Below, one piece after another: positions 11,701-23,910 of a DNA stretch of 64,000 bases. Where the stretch lies: contig JARUPZ010000004.1 of assembly GCA_031213475.1 (NCBI GenBank), positions 620,001-684,000 of the forward strand, in the 5' to 3' direction. Made by a program: the position numbers and the translations under genes. The notes beneath the pieces are model-generated. The model was not told the DNA's origin. It worked only from the letters and a program-made list of their open reading frames with translations, and searched no databases. This DNA comes from Nereocystis luetkeana. Lineage: Eukaryota > Sar > Phaeophyceae > Laminariales > Laminariaceae. The stretch's first letter is position 1. Every line of letters starts with the position of its first letter.

Positions 11701-12639
11701 GCACATATGATCTGGGCTACGTATATACAAGGCCCGGGAAGGGGGGACGGCGATACTTACAAGATGCCCGCCGAAACAAAAAACATTGCGAAGTGGACAG
11801 ATGCCCATGATTTTGGGTGCACGATCGATTGTCGTCGGGCTCTGATCGGCACGTTTACGGTAAAAAACGTACCTGGCATACTTCGAAGTACACGTTATAG
11901 AGTTGATTGCGCTGTGCTGTGCCTGTGGTAGATGCTCAACCACGACATGCTATGATCGGAGCTGGGTGCTCTCTTGTGATTCGAGCGGAAGAAGCAGGTG
12001 CGACAATTTACGCGTAATACGAAAATCGTGGGCACTAAAAAAAAGGGCCAATAACAAAATCGAAAAGAAAAACGAAGATAACATCGGAAGGAGAATCGAA
12101 CACTGATTAAAAACGGGCAAGTAGACAAAGGAAATAGGGGAAAAATACGAAAACCACCGAAAAACGAACACGATGAAAAGAGAGAAAACCAGGTACGTAC
12201 GCAGAAGGCTGTTAAAAAAAAATGAACAAGAAAACGCCTCGCCGGCAAATAATAGAAAAAACGTTGTTCAAGTGGGAGATCCAAGGGGCCAGAGGGGTGC
12301 CGGTGGAGCCCACCGAGGCACTTGTGTTGCGTTGCTCACAAAAACAAGTGATCAGCGATCAACATCATCTTATTCTGTAGCAGAAGGTATCGGGGTATGG
12401 TTTACATCAGCCCCCCAAAAGGGCTTTTGAGGCACTTTTTACACGCACCGTGCTCCCCACTGGAGCCTCCAAATGGCACGCCACGCGCACGGTAACTCAA
12501 TCAAGTCCGGATACGGCTCTATCTGTAGTCGGGCGGTGCTATGTCCTCCTAGAGGTGGAGACATTAGGTCCACAGCGACTGGGGCAGCTAAAGCAGCTTC
12601 CGTCGAGGCAATTGTGCTGGCTGACGTGGCAATTTTTAC
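11701..12639. other. No gene seen
   Basis: A-rich and purine-rich stretches (12030-12290) create long frames on both strands without domain or splice support. Confidence 0.4.
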
Positions 12640-13797
12640 GGCCGATGGCGTCCAGCTAGCTGTCTACAGACAGTTATTGTTTCAAAAGGCTGCGCAGCTA
12701 GAGGCAGGCAGACAGCTATTGTTGTGAGAAGCTGCGCAGCTAGCTGCCTACAGACAACTATTGTTTTAAAGGGCTGTGCAGCTAGCTGCCTAGAGACAGC
12801 TATTGTTTCAAAAGCCTGCTGTCTGAAGACAGCTATTGTTTTGAAAAGCTGCGCAGCTAGCTGCCTACAGACTGCTATTATTTTGAGAAGCTACGCAGCT
12901 AGCTGCGTACAAACAGCTATTGTTTTAAAGGGCTGCGCGGCTAGCTGCCTACAGACAGCTAGTGTTTCAAAAGGCTGCGCAGCTAGCTGCCTGTAGGCAG
13001 CTAAATGCCCACTCAGCTATTGTCAGCTACTACTACCTACAGACAGCTGTTATAGTTGTAGTTTTGAAAAGCTGCGCAAGAGGGTGCGTGAACATCTTTA
13101 ACGTGTACTTGTAGCATCGTTTTCCGTTGTTTTTGGTGTAGGATAAAGCTAATTTCCATCTATCCAAGATCGAATGCACACATACGTTGGATACAAATTC
13201 ATCGGGGGGAGGCAGGACAAGGCAACCGATAAAAGCACTGATACGATCTGCGACAAACAAAACGAGCGCTTGACGGGCGCGGATACGATTGATTGACAGA
13301 TCACACCAAACCAGAGTTACTACTACCGATTCATACAGGAGTTTCCACGCGAGTGTGCCGGGATATTTTGTGTAGCCCAAGCGTGTTAGCTGCCGCGAGG
13401 TGTGGTGTGCGTGTAGTGTGGATGTGGTAGCTGTAGCTGATTCTGAAACAGCAGCTGTGATCTGTTCAAAATATCCTGGCACACTCGCGTGGAAACTCCT
13501 ATTTGAATCGGTAGTAGTAACTCTGGTTTGGTTCGATCAGTCAATCAATCGTATCCGCGCCCGTCAGGCACTCGTTTTGTTTGCCGCAGATCATGTCAGT
13601 GCGTTTCTCGGTTGCCTTGTCCTGCCTCCCCCCCGGTGAATTTGTATCCAGCGTATGTGTGCATTCGATCTTGGATAGATGAAAATGAGCTTCATCCTAC
13701 ACTATAAACAACGGAAAACGATGCTACAAGTACACGTTGAAGATGTTCACGCACCCTCTTGCGCAGCTTCTCAAAACTACAACTATAACAGCTGTCT

Positions 13798-13980
<183 letters not shown>

Positions 13981-14305
13981 GCTGACAATAGCTGAGTTGG
14001 GCATGTAGCTGCCTGCAGACAGCTAGCTGCGCAGGTTTTTGAAACAATAGCTGTCTGTAGGCAGCTAGCTGCGCAGCCCTTTAAAACAATACCAGGTACC
14101 AGGTAGCTGCTTGTACGCAGCTATTAATAGCTGCGTACCCTGGTAGCTTCTGAAAGCAATAGCTGTCTGTAGGCAGCTAGCTGCGCAGCTTTCTAAAACA
14201 ATACGAGGTAGCTGTCTTCAGGGAGCAGGCTTTTGAAACAGTAGCTGGCTCTAGGCAGCTAGCTGCACAGCCCTTCGAAAAAATAGTTGTCTGTACGAAG
14301 CTACC

Positions 14306-14654
14306 TTTTTTTCTTTTTCTTTTTCTCATCCCATTCATTGTCTTCGCACATCTACTTCTCTCTCTCCTTCCAACTCGTAACTCAGATCCGGGGTCACATA
14401 GCACGCTCTTCTACCCCGCTTCCCGCTACGGTACGTGCCTTCATTTTTATCGCGAGAAGATTTCAGCCTTTTCTTCCCTCGTCGACTCGCATCGAATTGT
14501 GCCTACCCACGCTGCAAGGCGCTCTCAACAATTGAATCCTTTTTTATTTTTATTTGTTGCAAATAAAGTCTAAGTCCGACCCACCTGGGGCTCGAACCTA
14601 GGACTCAAACAAGTAGAATTCGAGGTTATAACCACCTGAACCACCGGGGCGACC
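14306..14654 (-). repeat. SINE-1, near full length, tRNA-derived
   Basis: Read on the minus strand it starts GGTCGCCCCGGTGGTTCAGG (A-box TGGTTCAGGTGG). It continues to GGTTCGAGCCCCAGG (B box), then a unique body and a tail of A-rich (AAAAAG) repeats. A tRNA-like head, an unrelated body and an A-rich tail define a SINE mobilised by a LINE. It is inserted in the right arm array of the foldback element. Confidence 0.85.
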
Positions 14655-14814
14655 GGCCAGCCTGCAGCTAGCTGCGCAGCCTTTTGAAACAATAACTGTC
14701 TGTAGACAGCTAGCTGCGCAGCTTCCAGGAAGAGTAGCTGTCTGCAAACAGCAGCTTCTCGAAACAGCAGTAGCTCTCTGCGAGACAGCTGACCGCTATC
14801 GTGGCTGAACACAG

Positions 14815-15015
14815 GGTGTGAAAAGATGCCAGAACCCGCGAGATATCAAAACCTCCTGACCTGACCCGACCCGTGAGATTTGAAAATCTCCTGGCCCGAC
14901 CCGACCCGACCCGCGAGATTTCAAAACCTCCTGACCCGACCCGATCCGACCCGCCACCTTCCGATTGACCCGTGAGACACAGGTTTCATGCGGGTCGGGT
15001 CATCTCGACCCGCGA
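14815..15015. repeat. GACCC-rich dispersed repeat
   Basis: Repeats of CCTGACCCGACCCG and CGCGAGATTTCAAAACCTCC occur three or four times. A similar block with the same words is at 48060-48178 in inverted context. Both have ACAGGGTGT / ACACCCTGT at an edge, which may be a terminus. Confidence 0.6.
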
Positions 15016-16176
15016 GACGTACGGCGGTAGTGTGTACGAGGTACTTGCTTTTGACTTTTGATGGCCCAAAATTGCTACCCACCAGGTACCGGTAGCAATG
15101 TAGGTTTTACCTGTAAAACGCTTTCGAAAAAGATCAAAGCCGCAAACCGCACCGCGGTAAGGGTCGGTCGGCACTGCAAAGTAAGTGAAGAGTGAAAAGC
15201 CTGATTTTTCGCACGCATGCACCGAGCAACAGACCGTACACCGTATCTACACTTTCCCCGCGCACAGCGGTTGCACCGTGAGCTACCGCCGAGACACTCC
15301 TGGTGGATAATTTGGAATGCATGCATATCGTCTGGCCCTTCGGGGACAGCAACACAGGCTTCGAACCTTGTGTAGCAAGAATACCGGAAAGCAAAGCGCG
15401 GGCTCACCGAAAAAATCTCCTGCTGTTGGGAACGAGGATCCTCCGTGAACCACGCTTGACCTGATGAATGTCTTCCGTCCTTCGGAGGGAGACGGACCAC
15501 CGCCCTCCTCCACGCGTGGACACAGGAAAATCCCTCAGATCTGGATGAGCCTCTTCGAGAATGTACGACTATGCCCGTCCCCCGTGAGAGACAGAGTCAG
15601 TTGTCAAACGGAAAACGAAACATGGGGTTTTTGTTTATTATGAAGGATGCATGAAACCGTTTATTTTCGACGACGAGACGACGAGAGACGAGAACCGAAA
15701 CTCCTCTGCGCCTCACAAACGGGGTCATCACGGCATGCAGAGTGCAGGTGGCACCAAGTCGGTCGATAAGCAGCCAAGCGGCTGTGGTGTTGACCTGCCC
15801 ATATATCCCTCCAGTAAATACATTGATAGCGTGTCAATTGCAAATCTGAGGATTGCATCGCGAACCATGTTACATGTCACACGTCACACGTGTCACACAG
15901 CGCCCACAAGCTATATCTTCTGGGTACATGGGTACATGGGTAAGTATGTGGTCTTCTCGGTAGCTGTGGCGACTTGTACAGCGTACCGCACGTACCAGGT
16001 ATCTGATACGTACGTACGTGCGCGGACCTCATTTTTTGTTTTCGTCTGAGGTGTAGAAGATGTACTATGATTTGCTTGTTTTGTTTTTACCGAGGTACCT
16101 TCCGCTCCAGAGTTAGTTATTGTTGGAGCCTGTACTGCGACCACACGGACTGCATTGTATTGTGAGTTAATGCGAG
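15016..16176. other. No firm gene
   Basis: A minus frame at 15075-15500 is Cys-rich (HQECLGGSSRCNRCARGKC), but it overlaps another open frame and has only weak splice signals. I do not recognise a domain and leave it uncalled. Confidence 0.35.
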
Positions 16177-16519
<343 letters not shown>

Positions 16520-16653
16520 GTGGGCTATGACGGTAAAATATCCCGTTTTGTACCTTCATCGCCCATACATAGCCCACAAGCCACAAAGCAGAAGCTTCCC
16601 ATCGGTACATCGCGTGCAATCGACGTCGTTTGTCGTTTCGTCGTAGCAGTATA

Positions 16654-16985
16654 ATTTATTTATTTATTTTTTCCTCATCCCATTCATTATCTTCGCACAT
16701 CTTCTTCTCTCTCTCCTTCCAACTCGTAACTCAGATCCGGGGTCACATAGCAGGCTCTTCTACCCCCTTCCCGCTACGGTACGTGCCTTCACTTTTATCG
16801 CGAGAAGATTTCAGCCTTTTCTTCCCTCGTCGACTCGCATCGAATTGTGCCTACCCACGCTGCAAGGCGCTCTCAACAATTGAATCCTTTTTTATTTGTT
16901 GCAAATAAAGTCAAAGTCCGACCCACCTGGGGCTCGAACCCAGGACTCAAACAAGTAGAATTCGAGGTTATAACCACTTGAACCA
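16654..16985 (-). repeat. SINE-1, head truncated
   Basis: It is the same as the copy at 14306-14654 from the tail through the B box (CCTGGGTTCGAGCCC on minus). The sequence breaks inside the A box, where a run of A follows TGGTTCAAGTGG. Confidence 0.85.
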
Positions 16986-17463
16986 AAAAAAAAAAAAGGT
17001 CTACTACAGTCTACAGAACAAAGATGTCAGGAGACGGCCAGTCAAGGGAAAACGTGCATCGGTCAAGGGTGTAAATCCGAGTGTACACTCTAAAACCTAG
17101 TAGTTTGGCGTCCGCCAAGGTAAATAAACGGGAACGTGCCGTCCAAGATGGGAATGACAAGCCATTACCATTAGTGCCGTCTCCTGACGTCAATATATCA
17201 TTCCCATTTCCCATTGCCGTCTACAGCAGTCCGTAGTATAATAAGTTGAGTATCAGCCGAACTCACAGCTGACGTATAAAATACCAAAAGTACCTACCCC
17301 AGGTATTGTGGAATCTGGGAAAAAGTAGAGTTTTAGCGATTTGGAAGGATTATGCAACAGGGGTATCTATTCTATAGCCCTTGGGTAGTTTTCTCAGCGA
17401 AAAGTACAGATACCTGGTAGTCGCCGACCTCCCTCTGAGATTCTACTCGACCCTTTTTTATCA

Positions 17464-17604
17464 ATGCATCTCGCACGGCTCACTGTGTCTGTAGCAGCCA
17501 CCCTGCTGAGCCTAACATGTTGCAATGCTTTCTACGCTGGTCGATTAAGCGTCCGATCTGGAGCGTCTGAATTGATGGTGTCATCGGGGGACAAGGCTTG
17601 CCAG
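17464..17604 (+). CDS. Plastid protein, exon 1 (signal peptide and transit start)
   Basis: This is an exon of 47 codons starting at ATG 17464 and ending CTTGCCAG before GTACGG (phase 0). It encodes a signal peptide (MHLARLTVSVAATLLSLTCC) followed by NAF-Y. The Phe directly after the predicted cleavage site is the bipartite plastid-import signature of algae with secondary plastids. The next residues are Ser/Arg-rich, as in a transit peptide. I join it to the exon at 25523 because both boundaries are phase 0 and because that exon continues as a transit-like Ser/Arg region lacking a signal peptide. The 7.9-kb intron makes this link an inference; the exon could belong to another gene. Confidence 0.6.
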
Positions 17605-18072
17605 GTACGGTTGCACGTTTGTGTGGTTGCATGGTTGCCTCGTCTGGTGTGCATGATGCGGGTAGCTTCGGTGTGCGTACTAGTGCAGAGGGTTGCGTTG
17701 CTCTTGCCGAAGGTTGTGTTGTGCACATATTTCTGTCGAATTATATACGAGTACAAGGAGTGTGCCGTACCAGTTCCAAACTGTACGGTGAAAACTGGTC
17801 AAACCTGTGTCAGGATGGCCACAGCATTCGCATGTTATATACGACGACATGATCACACATGGATCAACATGATCACCTTGAACCCTGAACTCTGATGTTC
17901 TCACATTAGCTTACTTCCCTGATTTCCTGGCTGGTGTGTGTGTTGTCACAAAACAGGTTGTAACAAAATGCATCTCCATGGGAAAAAAACAAACAAGTGT
18001 GTACTGGTACGAAATAGTGCGCACGGCAGTATCATACCAGTCCGTAAGGGAAACGGTACTATTTAATAATAA
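17605..18072. other. Intron 1, start
   Basis: The plus frame stays open to 17895 past the donor, but its composition changes at once after GTACGG. No further exon is seen. Confidence 0.4.
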
Positions 18073-19546
18073 GGGTCTTTATTAACAGGATTAAAAATTA
18101 ATCGCGTATCGCGAAAAATGCCCAGAAACGCGAAAAAAATGCGGTGGATCCCACTCTGTATTATCGCCTGGTATCATGCTTCATGCGGTTGCAACGCTCG
18201 TCCATCTGATAGAATCGTCGAAACCAGCGGCGCGAAAGCAGGCCGTCCGCTGGATCGTGCCGCTAAAGGTGCCCCGACCCCTATAAATAGCTAGCCTAGA
18301 TAGGCGACCGTTCCTCGCCGTATTTCGTGAGCCCAAGTTCTGGCGCTCTAAGACCTATGCCAATGGTACAGCGAAGTTGCAATAAAAAGTTGGAATTTCA
18401 AAGATACCCGCCAAAAAAAATCAGAACACGCTTCCTATTGGCCACCTAAAAAAAAAAAAAAGTTTCGAACTTTTGGAAAAGCCCAAAAAAAACAAATCTG
18501 GGGCCGATGTTGGGCCAACATCGGCTTGAGAAAAACTCAGGCCGATCTTTGGTTCGAAGCGGCGAGATTCCGAGTCCTCGACAGACATCGATCAACAAAA
18601 CCAACGATTGCGTCATGAATTCTGAACGGAGTGCGCTCGTTAGGGGCTCCGACCCACCCTAGGATCACCGTCTTCACACCATGGCCGGTGTCATGTGGCG
18701 GGAGCTGACCAGGCGTGTGATAAAAAAACATTTGGCCGCTGGTTTGCACAAAACAGAAGACAAAACTTCTCCATCCGTCTCGAATGGCAAAAAATAGACT
18801 TTTTTTCAGGTTTGGGAAGATACCGTACGACGCCGCCGGCAAGCTCTCGCCCCCTAGACCATAGATCCGCTTGATATCTTCGAGGCCGTCATCTATATTC
18901 GTTGGGCTTGCCAGATACCGAGTGGGTTGGCCGTGGGCTGAGTCTATGTCGAGATCGAGCGTCGATCGTCGCACGAGCTGGTTTCGATCACCGTGTTGAC
19001 AATTTGCGACCAGAAAAACACAAATTGCGCCGCCTGCAGCCGTTGGGGGAAAAAAAAGAAAAAATCAAACATCTTTCTCTTTTTTTCCCACAGCGACGGT
19101 ACGAGAAATTTTTCGGCTGTTTTTTTAAAGCGATATATTTGAAAAAGAACTTTTGAACTTCGCGTTTCCATTGGCATAGGTCTAAAGCCCTTCACGACAT
19201 GAAAATAGATCTCAGCTATGACGATGAGTTGGCTCTGTCGACTGGTCGAATAGAGCTCTCGTTCTGCACGGCGCTTTCTGCGACCAGCCACGGCCTGGGA
19301 ATGACCCTGGGGATGGTCCAGAGCTGTCCTGTACAGTGCCGAGTGGTGGCATGGCGCACACGGCTCACACGATGCGCCTGCCCGATGATCTGCGATGACG
19401 CGGAACTTTTCCGCGACACAGGAATATAATTTTTAGGTATTCTGCCGGGGCTGAAAAAAATCCGCGAAACGCGGAAAAAAAAAAACACCGGAAATCCGGG
19501 AATTTTCCTCGAAACGCGAAAAAAAACGTCCGGTTAATAACGACCC
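18073..19546. mobile_element. PIF/Harbinger-like DNA transposon, 1474 bp
   Basis: The left end GGGTCTTTATTAACAGGA and the reverse complement of the right end, GGGTCGTTATTAACCGGA, agree at 16 of 18 bases. Both are flanked by a direct TAA (18070-18072 and 19547-19549). A 3-bp TAA duplication with GGG-starting inverted ends is the PIF/Harbinger pattern. Subterminal CGCGAAA/TTTCGCG words are frequent at both ends. The only sizeable frame is the minus ORF at 18537-18974, which I cannot recognise as a transposase, so the element may be non-autonomous. Confidence 0.7.
18537..18974 (-). CDS. Unrecognised ORF inside the Harbinger-like element
   Basis: This is an intact frame of 145 residues (MRRSTLDLDIDSAHGQPTRY at the start, YGIFPNLKKSLFFAIRDGW in the middle, FVDRCLSRTRNLAASNQRSA at the end). 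It lies wholly within the transposon at 18073-19546. No DDE triad or DNA-binding motif is clear. It could be a degenerate transposase piece, an accessory protein or a captured host fragment. Its position inside the terminal repeats is the only evidence about its role. Confidence 0.4.
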   Translation of the reverse strand: MRRSTLDLDIDSAHGQPTRYLASPTNIDDGLEDIKRIYGLGGESLPAASYGIFPNLKKSLFFAIRDGWRSFVFCFVQTSGQMFFYHTPGQLPPHDTGHGVKTVILGWVGAPNERTPFRIHDAIVGFVDRCLSRTRNLAASNQRSA

Positions 19547-19572
19547 TAACGGCCTCGGTTACACCATCTCGT

Positions 19573-20593
19573 ATCATTTTTTATTTTTTTAAATCATCAC
19601 TTTTCACTTTCCACCTTATCCCGTGCCTGGTACCTGGTAGGAGGTTCTACCCTTAGCGTTCTTCTTCTGGACAAGCCGTGGTCACAGCTGTCGTCCCTTT
19701 CCCCCCCCGGTACGTGCCCTTATTTTTTATAGCGCATGGGGTTCAGCGTTTCCACTGCTCGTCGATCTTCATCGAATGTAGCTAACTCACGCTTTCGCGC
19801 TTTCCGCTCATCATTTTTTTTGCAAGAAAAAATCCTTATGAGTATGCACCCGGTGAGACTTGAATCCACGAAATTGATTTTAGTAGGCACGCGGACCACC
19901 TACTAAGGCCGACTCTTATGGGACCAGAAACCCGAAAACAAAACAGGGTTCTCTTTTCATCATTATAGAAACCCCAGCGTAGTGCCGTCGGTAGACATGA
20001 GCCATTTCTGATCACTCCCCAAACATGAAAACCTATGCTTTCAACACACAACACCTACCACCCCGATGATTCCTCGCGTCACAGGGCACGGGATGACGTC
20101 AAACCTTCGAGACCGTATGCTCCACTGCTCTGAGAGTGATTGCTACCAAGTTTGAGGGTCGTTGATGCTGTGTGGCCGGAGTTCTTGCTCGAGACGTGAG
20201 AGACTGGCCCATTTCTGGCCGGGTTTTTTTCAGACGGAAATGGGACCCAGTTTCGTCTGAAAAAAAACTGGCCAGAAATGGGTCAGGCTCCCACGTCTCG
20301 AGCGAGAACTCCGGCCACGCAGCATCAACGACCCTCAAACTTGGTAGCAATCACTCTCGGAGCAGTGGAGCATACGGCCTCGAAGGTTTGACGTCATCCC
20401 GTGCCCTGTGACGCGAGGGATCATCGGCGGTGGTAGGTGTTGTGTGTTGAAAGCGCAGCTTTTTCCTGTTTCGGCATGCCAAATAATATCTCCCATCGGG
20501 ATAAAGGGGTTTCAACACCACGAAGGGGAAATCCTGTTCTGTTTTCTGTTTTCTGGTCCCTTAAGAGTCAGCCTAAGCCACCGGGGACGCCGG
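19573..20593 (-). repeat. SINE-2 copy split by a foldback insertion
   Basis: This is a second tRNA-derived SINE family. On the minus strand the head (GGCGTCCCCGGTGGCTTAG at 20575-20593) and the rest (GGTGGTCCGCGTGCC, then GGATTCAAGTCTCACCG as B box, body, T/A tail) are separated by the 665-bp element at 19908-20572. Removing that element restores the order seen in the copy at 37361-37694. Relative to that copy the body also contains an extra GCCTGGTACCTGG near 19624-19640. Confidence 0.85.
19908..20572. mobile_element. Foldback element, 665 bp, with 5-bp target duplication
   Basis: This is a nearly complete palindrome centred at about 20245: each arm of about 330 bp is the reverse complement of the other. 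The ends are GCCGACTCTTA and, reverse-complemented, GCTGACTCTTA. The direct repeat CTAAG flanks it at 19903-19907 and 20573-20577 inside a SINE-2 head, which proves insertion. It has no coding capacity. Arm divergence is greater in the outer thirds. Confidence 0.9.
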
Positions 20594-20649
20594 CTATTTT
20601 CAACTAGATAACACCAGGAACACATCCATGGTATTATATGTAGACTCTG

Positions 20650-20879
20650 TTACGGGGGACCATAGTAGATAGGACCGAATATTGTTTTCACGGGGGACCA
20701 TAGTAAATACGTAGGACCTACGGTACACACAAAAACCTTACATTTCCCTACTTTCAATAACAATATTTACAGTAGGCCTATTTACTATGGTTCCCCCTAA
20801 TAATAAAAATTGGGAAATATATACCTGGTAGTTTTTTTTGTGCAGCGTGGGTCCTATTTACTATGGTCCCGTAAATAGA
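20650..20879. mobile_element. MITE-1 inserted in MITE-1
   Basis: The outer copy starts TTACGGGGGACCATAGTAG at 20650 and ends GGTCCTATTTACTATGGTCC near 20874. An inner copy (about 20690-20803), with the same inverted ends and inverted internal sequence, interrupts it. The outer copy also carries a TACCTGGTA scar at 20823. Confidence 0.8.
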
Positions 20880-21010
20880 GGTGTACCCCTGCGGGTACCC
20901 GTCACAAACGGGTACTCGGATATTGAAAGTGAAACCCGAACCCGTCGCGGGTATGCCGGGTTTACAGACGAAATCAAATGGATTCAACGAGTACTCGGGT
21001 AAAGCTGGGT
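20880..21010. repeat. GGGTACCCG-rich dispersed repeat
   Basis: Runs of GGGTACCCG, CGGGTACTCGG and AACCCGAACCCGTCGCGGGT occur here. The same words in the same order recur at 21626-21780, and more loosely at 5346-5610. Confidence 0.55.
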
Positions 21011-21625
21011 ACTCGGACAACCCGTTTTCTTTTTTACGGTCATCAAGGGGTGTACCACAGACGGCGTACTACGATTCGATGTCGAATCGAGAACTGTACC
21101 GAACAAACGACAATAATAACAGAGCTCCGGGTATTCAATAACAGGAACAAGAAACTACAAAAAAAACATTCAGCTTGCCTTGGGTTTGTGTTTCTCATTA
21201 TATATACTACCTGGTACAGAGTATATGTACAAATATTGAGAGACATGCCCTACGATTAGTAGCGCGCTGTATACTTGTATGTATTCTATGGTTTCACGCG
21301 AAAAAACACCCGCACGTACGCCTCTGAACTCGGCACATTCAGTTACATACCGAAAGACAGATTGACCTGATGTGCGCCATAGTAGGTGGCGTTCCCAAGT
21401 CTCCAGGTCGGGCAGGTGTCATGGCTCGAATTAAAGAAAGGCATGCCTATGTATACGTCTGTAGTAGACCCCAAGGAAATCGTAGAGATCAACATGACAG
21501 GCACGCGTATATTAAAAAAAAAAATGGGGAATCTCCCAGGACAGGTCAGGGACCCCCGTTTTATGTCGATTTGAATTTTTTCTAGAGATATTGTGTGGCG
21601 TTCGAAACGGGGGACATGTCAAACG

Positions 21626-21780
21626 TATGGGTACCCGGGGAGTACCCGGGTACCCGAACCCGCCGAGTACCTGGGTTTGGTCACCCCCAGAACCCGCGGG
21701 TTTCAAGTCAAACCCGAACCCGTCACGGGTTTTCCGCGTCCGGGTTGGGTACCCGAGTTTTGATCATCCGGGGTACCTCT
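21626..21780. repeat. GGGTACCCG-rich dispersed repeat, second block
   Basis: TACCCGGGGAGTACCCGGGT is followed by CAAACCCGAACCCGTCACGG, parallel to the block at 20880. A purine-rich stretch (21787-21885) follows directly. Confidence 0.55.
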
Positions 21781-21884
21781 GGTATACTCGAAAAAAAGAA
21801 AAGGAAAGAGACAAAAAGAAAACACGAGGGGGGGAAAAAAAGAAGAAAGAAAAGAGAAGACAAGAGAAAATATAAATAAAAACG

Positions 21885-23031
21885 AAGCAGATATGTGCTC
21901 AGGGCACAGCCGAGTCCCGAGGACAAGGTTGTTGTTTGCTGCTACAGCAGTACATCAGTCTTATAATATGTCCGGCTGATGGACCAACATAAGGACGTCA
22001 CAAGAAGACAGCCAGACGGAAGGCAAGAAGGCAAGAAGAGGGTACAAACAAAGAGCCGGCATTTTTTTTTTTTTAAACGAGCAGTCCTATGTCCAGCTGG
22101 TGAGTCAAGGACGACACAAAGAGCAAAGAGGACAAGACGGACCATTGGGGGGTAAAGAAAAAAACAGAATCGGAAACTGAGATAGAACAGCAAAGGGTCA
22201 CACAGATATATCAACAAGGTGACGCAGCCGACGCACAATGACAGGGTACGGGGGGGGGGGGGGGGTACCATCGACTTGGTAGGGGATAGGACTATTTCAC
22301 AATAAGAAAAAAAACTAAAAAAGGGATTGTAACAGGGCTTGAGGCAGTAGTCGCCGGGCGTCTCAACTAGAAAGACAGGCAGTGCCAAGCTCCGGCGGGT
22401 GCCGTTGCGTACAGCTGGCGTATCTGTATCGAATGCATGCGTACCCCGACCTACTCTGCCTGCCGTTTTGTGTTTTGCTGCTGTAGTGCTCCACTGCAGT
22501 TCAAAACAGCCGAAGGTGGGCGAGGCACGCTGGCATGCTTGCCTCACCAGGTGGTTCATACAGCCCGTAGAGGGAGACCTCAATACCCCCCATTCTACAA
22601 GGAGCCGGAGGCCGGAGGTACCAGAACGTACTTACGGCAGCATATGATACAAGGGCCTGCCTGCCTGCTGTGTCGTACCTGGTACGATATTAATTTATTT
22701 GTCACGAGGGAAACTAAGAGCGGTGGGATTTCACCAGCTACAGGCAGCGAGTACGTGCCATGACCTAGGCTGCTATTAATAGTGTTCAGGCTGACTATTA
22801 TGGGATCCGAATGCAGAATTCCGATCAGGTGTTTCCCTTTGTGGTAATGAAATCCAGCCAAAATCCCGCCATCTTTTTTTTTTGTCCCAAAATCTGCCCG
22901 AGGCACCAAAAAACACGTGCTTTAAAATTTAGACACACCACTAACCGCCGCCGCCGAGCGCTCGCCTCACAGAGCACGGGTCGCTCGCTGCAGTGCCTGA
23001 AGGGTGTGTGGTCCACGCGTGTCAGTCGTGT
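21885..23031. other. Intron 1, no exon seen
   Basis: This stretch contains a run of about 17 G (22250-22266) and long frames on minus (21942-22583) without coding character. Nothing else recognisable was found. Confidence 0.4.
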
Positions 23032-23252
23032 ACTCAGGATCTGAACGATTGAAGGGTTCATAATTTGTTCGGAGGATTTGTTATTGATACGCGCTGACAG
23101 TCCCGTTTCCATGTGCGAGATCTACGCACGCGTGAACTGCAGTCAGTTGTGGACTCAGAGTCTGAACGATTGAAGGGTTCATTTGTTCTTTGTTCGGAGG
23201 ATTTTGTATTGGTACTAACTGACAGTCCCGTGTTCGTGTGCGAGACCTACTA
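23032..23252. repeat. Two-copy tandem duplication, unit about 121 bp
   Basis: ACTCAGGATCTGAACGATTG at 23032 recurs as ACTCAGAGTCTGAACGATTG at 23153. Both continue through GGAGGATTT, TGACAGTCCCGT and TGTGCGAGA-CTAC. It directly abuts repeat R2. Confidence 0.85.
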
Positions 23253-23879
23253 CGTATTGACAGTCTCATGTATTCTTGGGTGCGATATCTATAAAAAAAA
23301 ACTTATTATTTACCTGGTATACTGTAAACGTGACATACTTGATCTTATCTCATTTTCTCTCCGAGGTTCGATCTCTCGGCCTTGCTGATGCTACCGCTTT
23401 CTCCCGACTCCCTTGCTTTGCGGGCCACCATCGGCCTGATCGACCACCTCGGTCTTGCCTTACTCGTTGGCTGCCTTCCATTGCCCCTGTCTCTTCGGCG
23501 GACGACTGCACGCCCTTCACGGGGTATCGCACCGGTCTTGGTACAACACCAGATCGTCGCATATTACCCCGGTGATTGCTGTGTTGGTGTTTTAGAACTC
23601 GGCACGTCTTCTGTTTTTACCGGTGAATAATATCTAGGGATTCAGACTGAGAATACTACCCATGTCGTCAGCAGTAGTACGAGTATTTTGCGGTTGTTCT
23701 GTATTGCCGATCGATATCAGGTATCCGGTAGGTGCTCGATACTGCTCATCTTACTTGCAGTATCTCGATTGCTGTCTGCTGTTCTCAGGATTGAGTGCGA
23801 TAATGCGCGTACAGTCCTGTTCTCGCAGTAATTTATACGTATACTGCAAGTTGCTGTCTGCGGCGATGCCGTGCATACC

Positions 23880-23910
<31 letters not shown>

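Noticed and set aside
14581-14654. Possible functional tRNA gene
   Set aside because: A and B boxes are present, but the sequence continues into a body and A-rich tail shared with other copies, so it is a SINE head.
15075-15500. Cys-rich minus-strand frame
   Set aside because: It overlaps a second open frame, splice signals are weak and no zinc-finger spacing is convincing.
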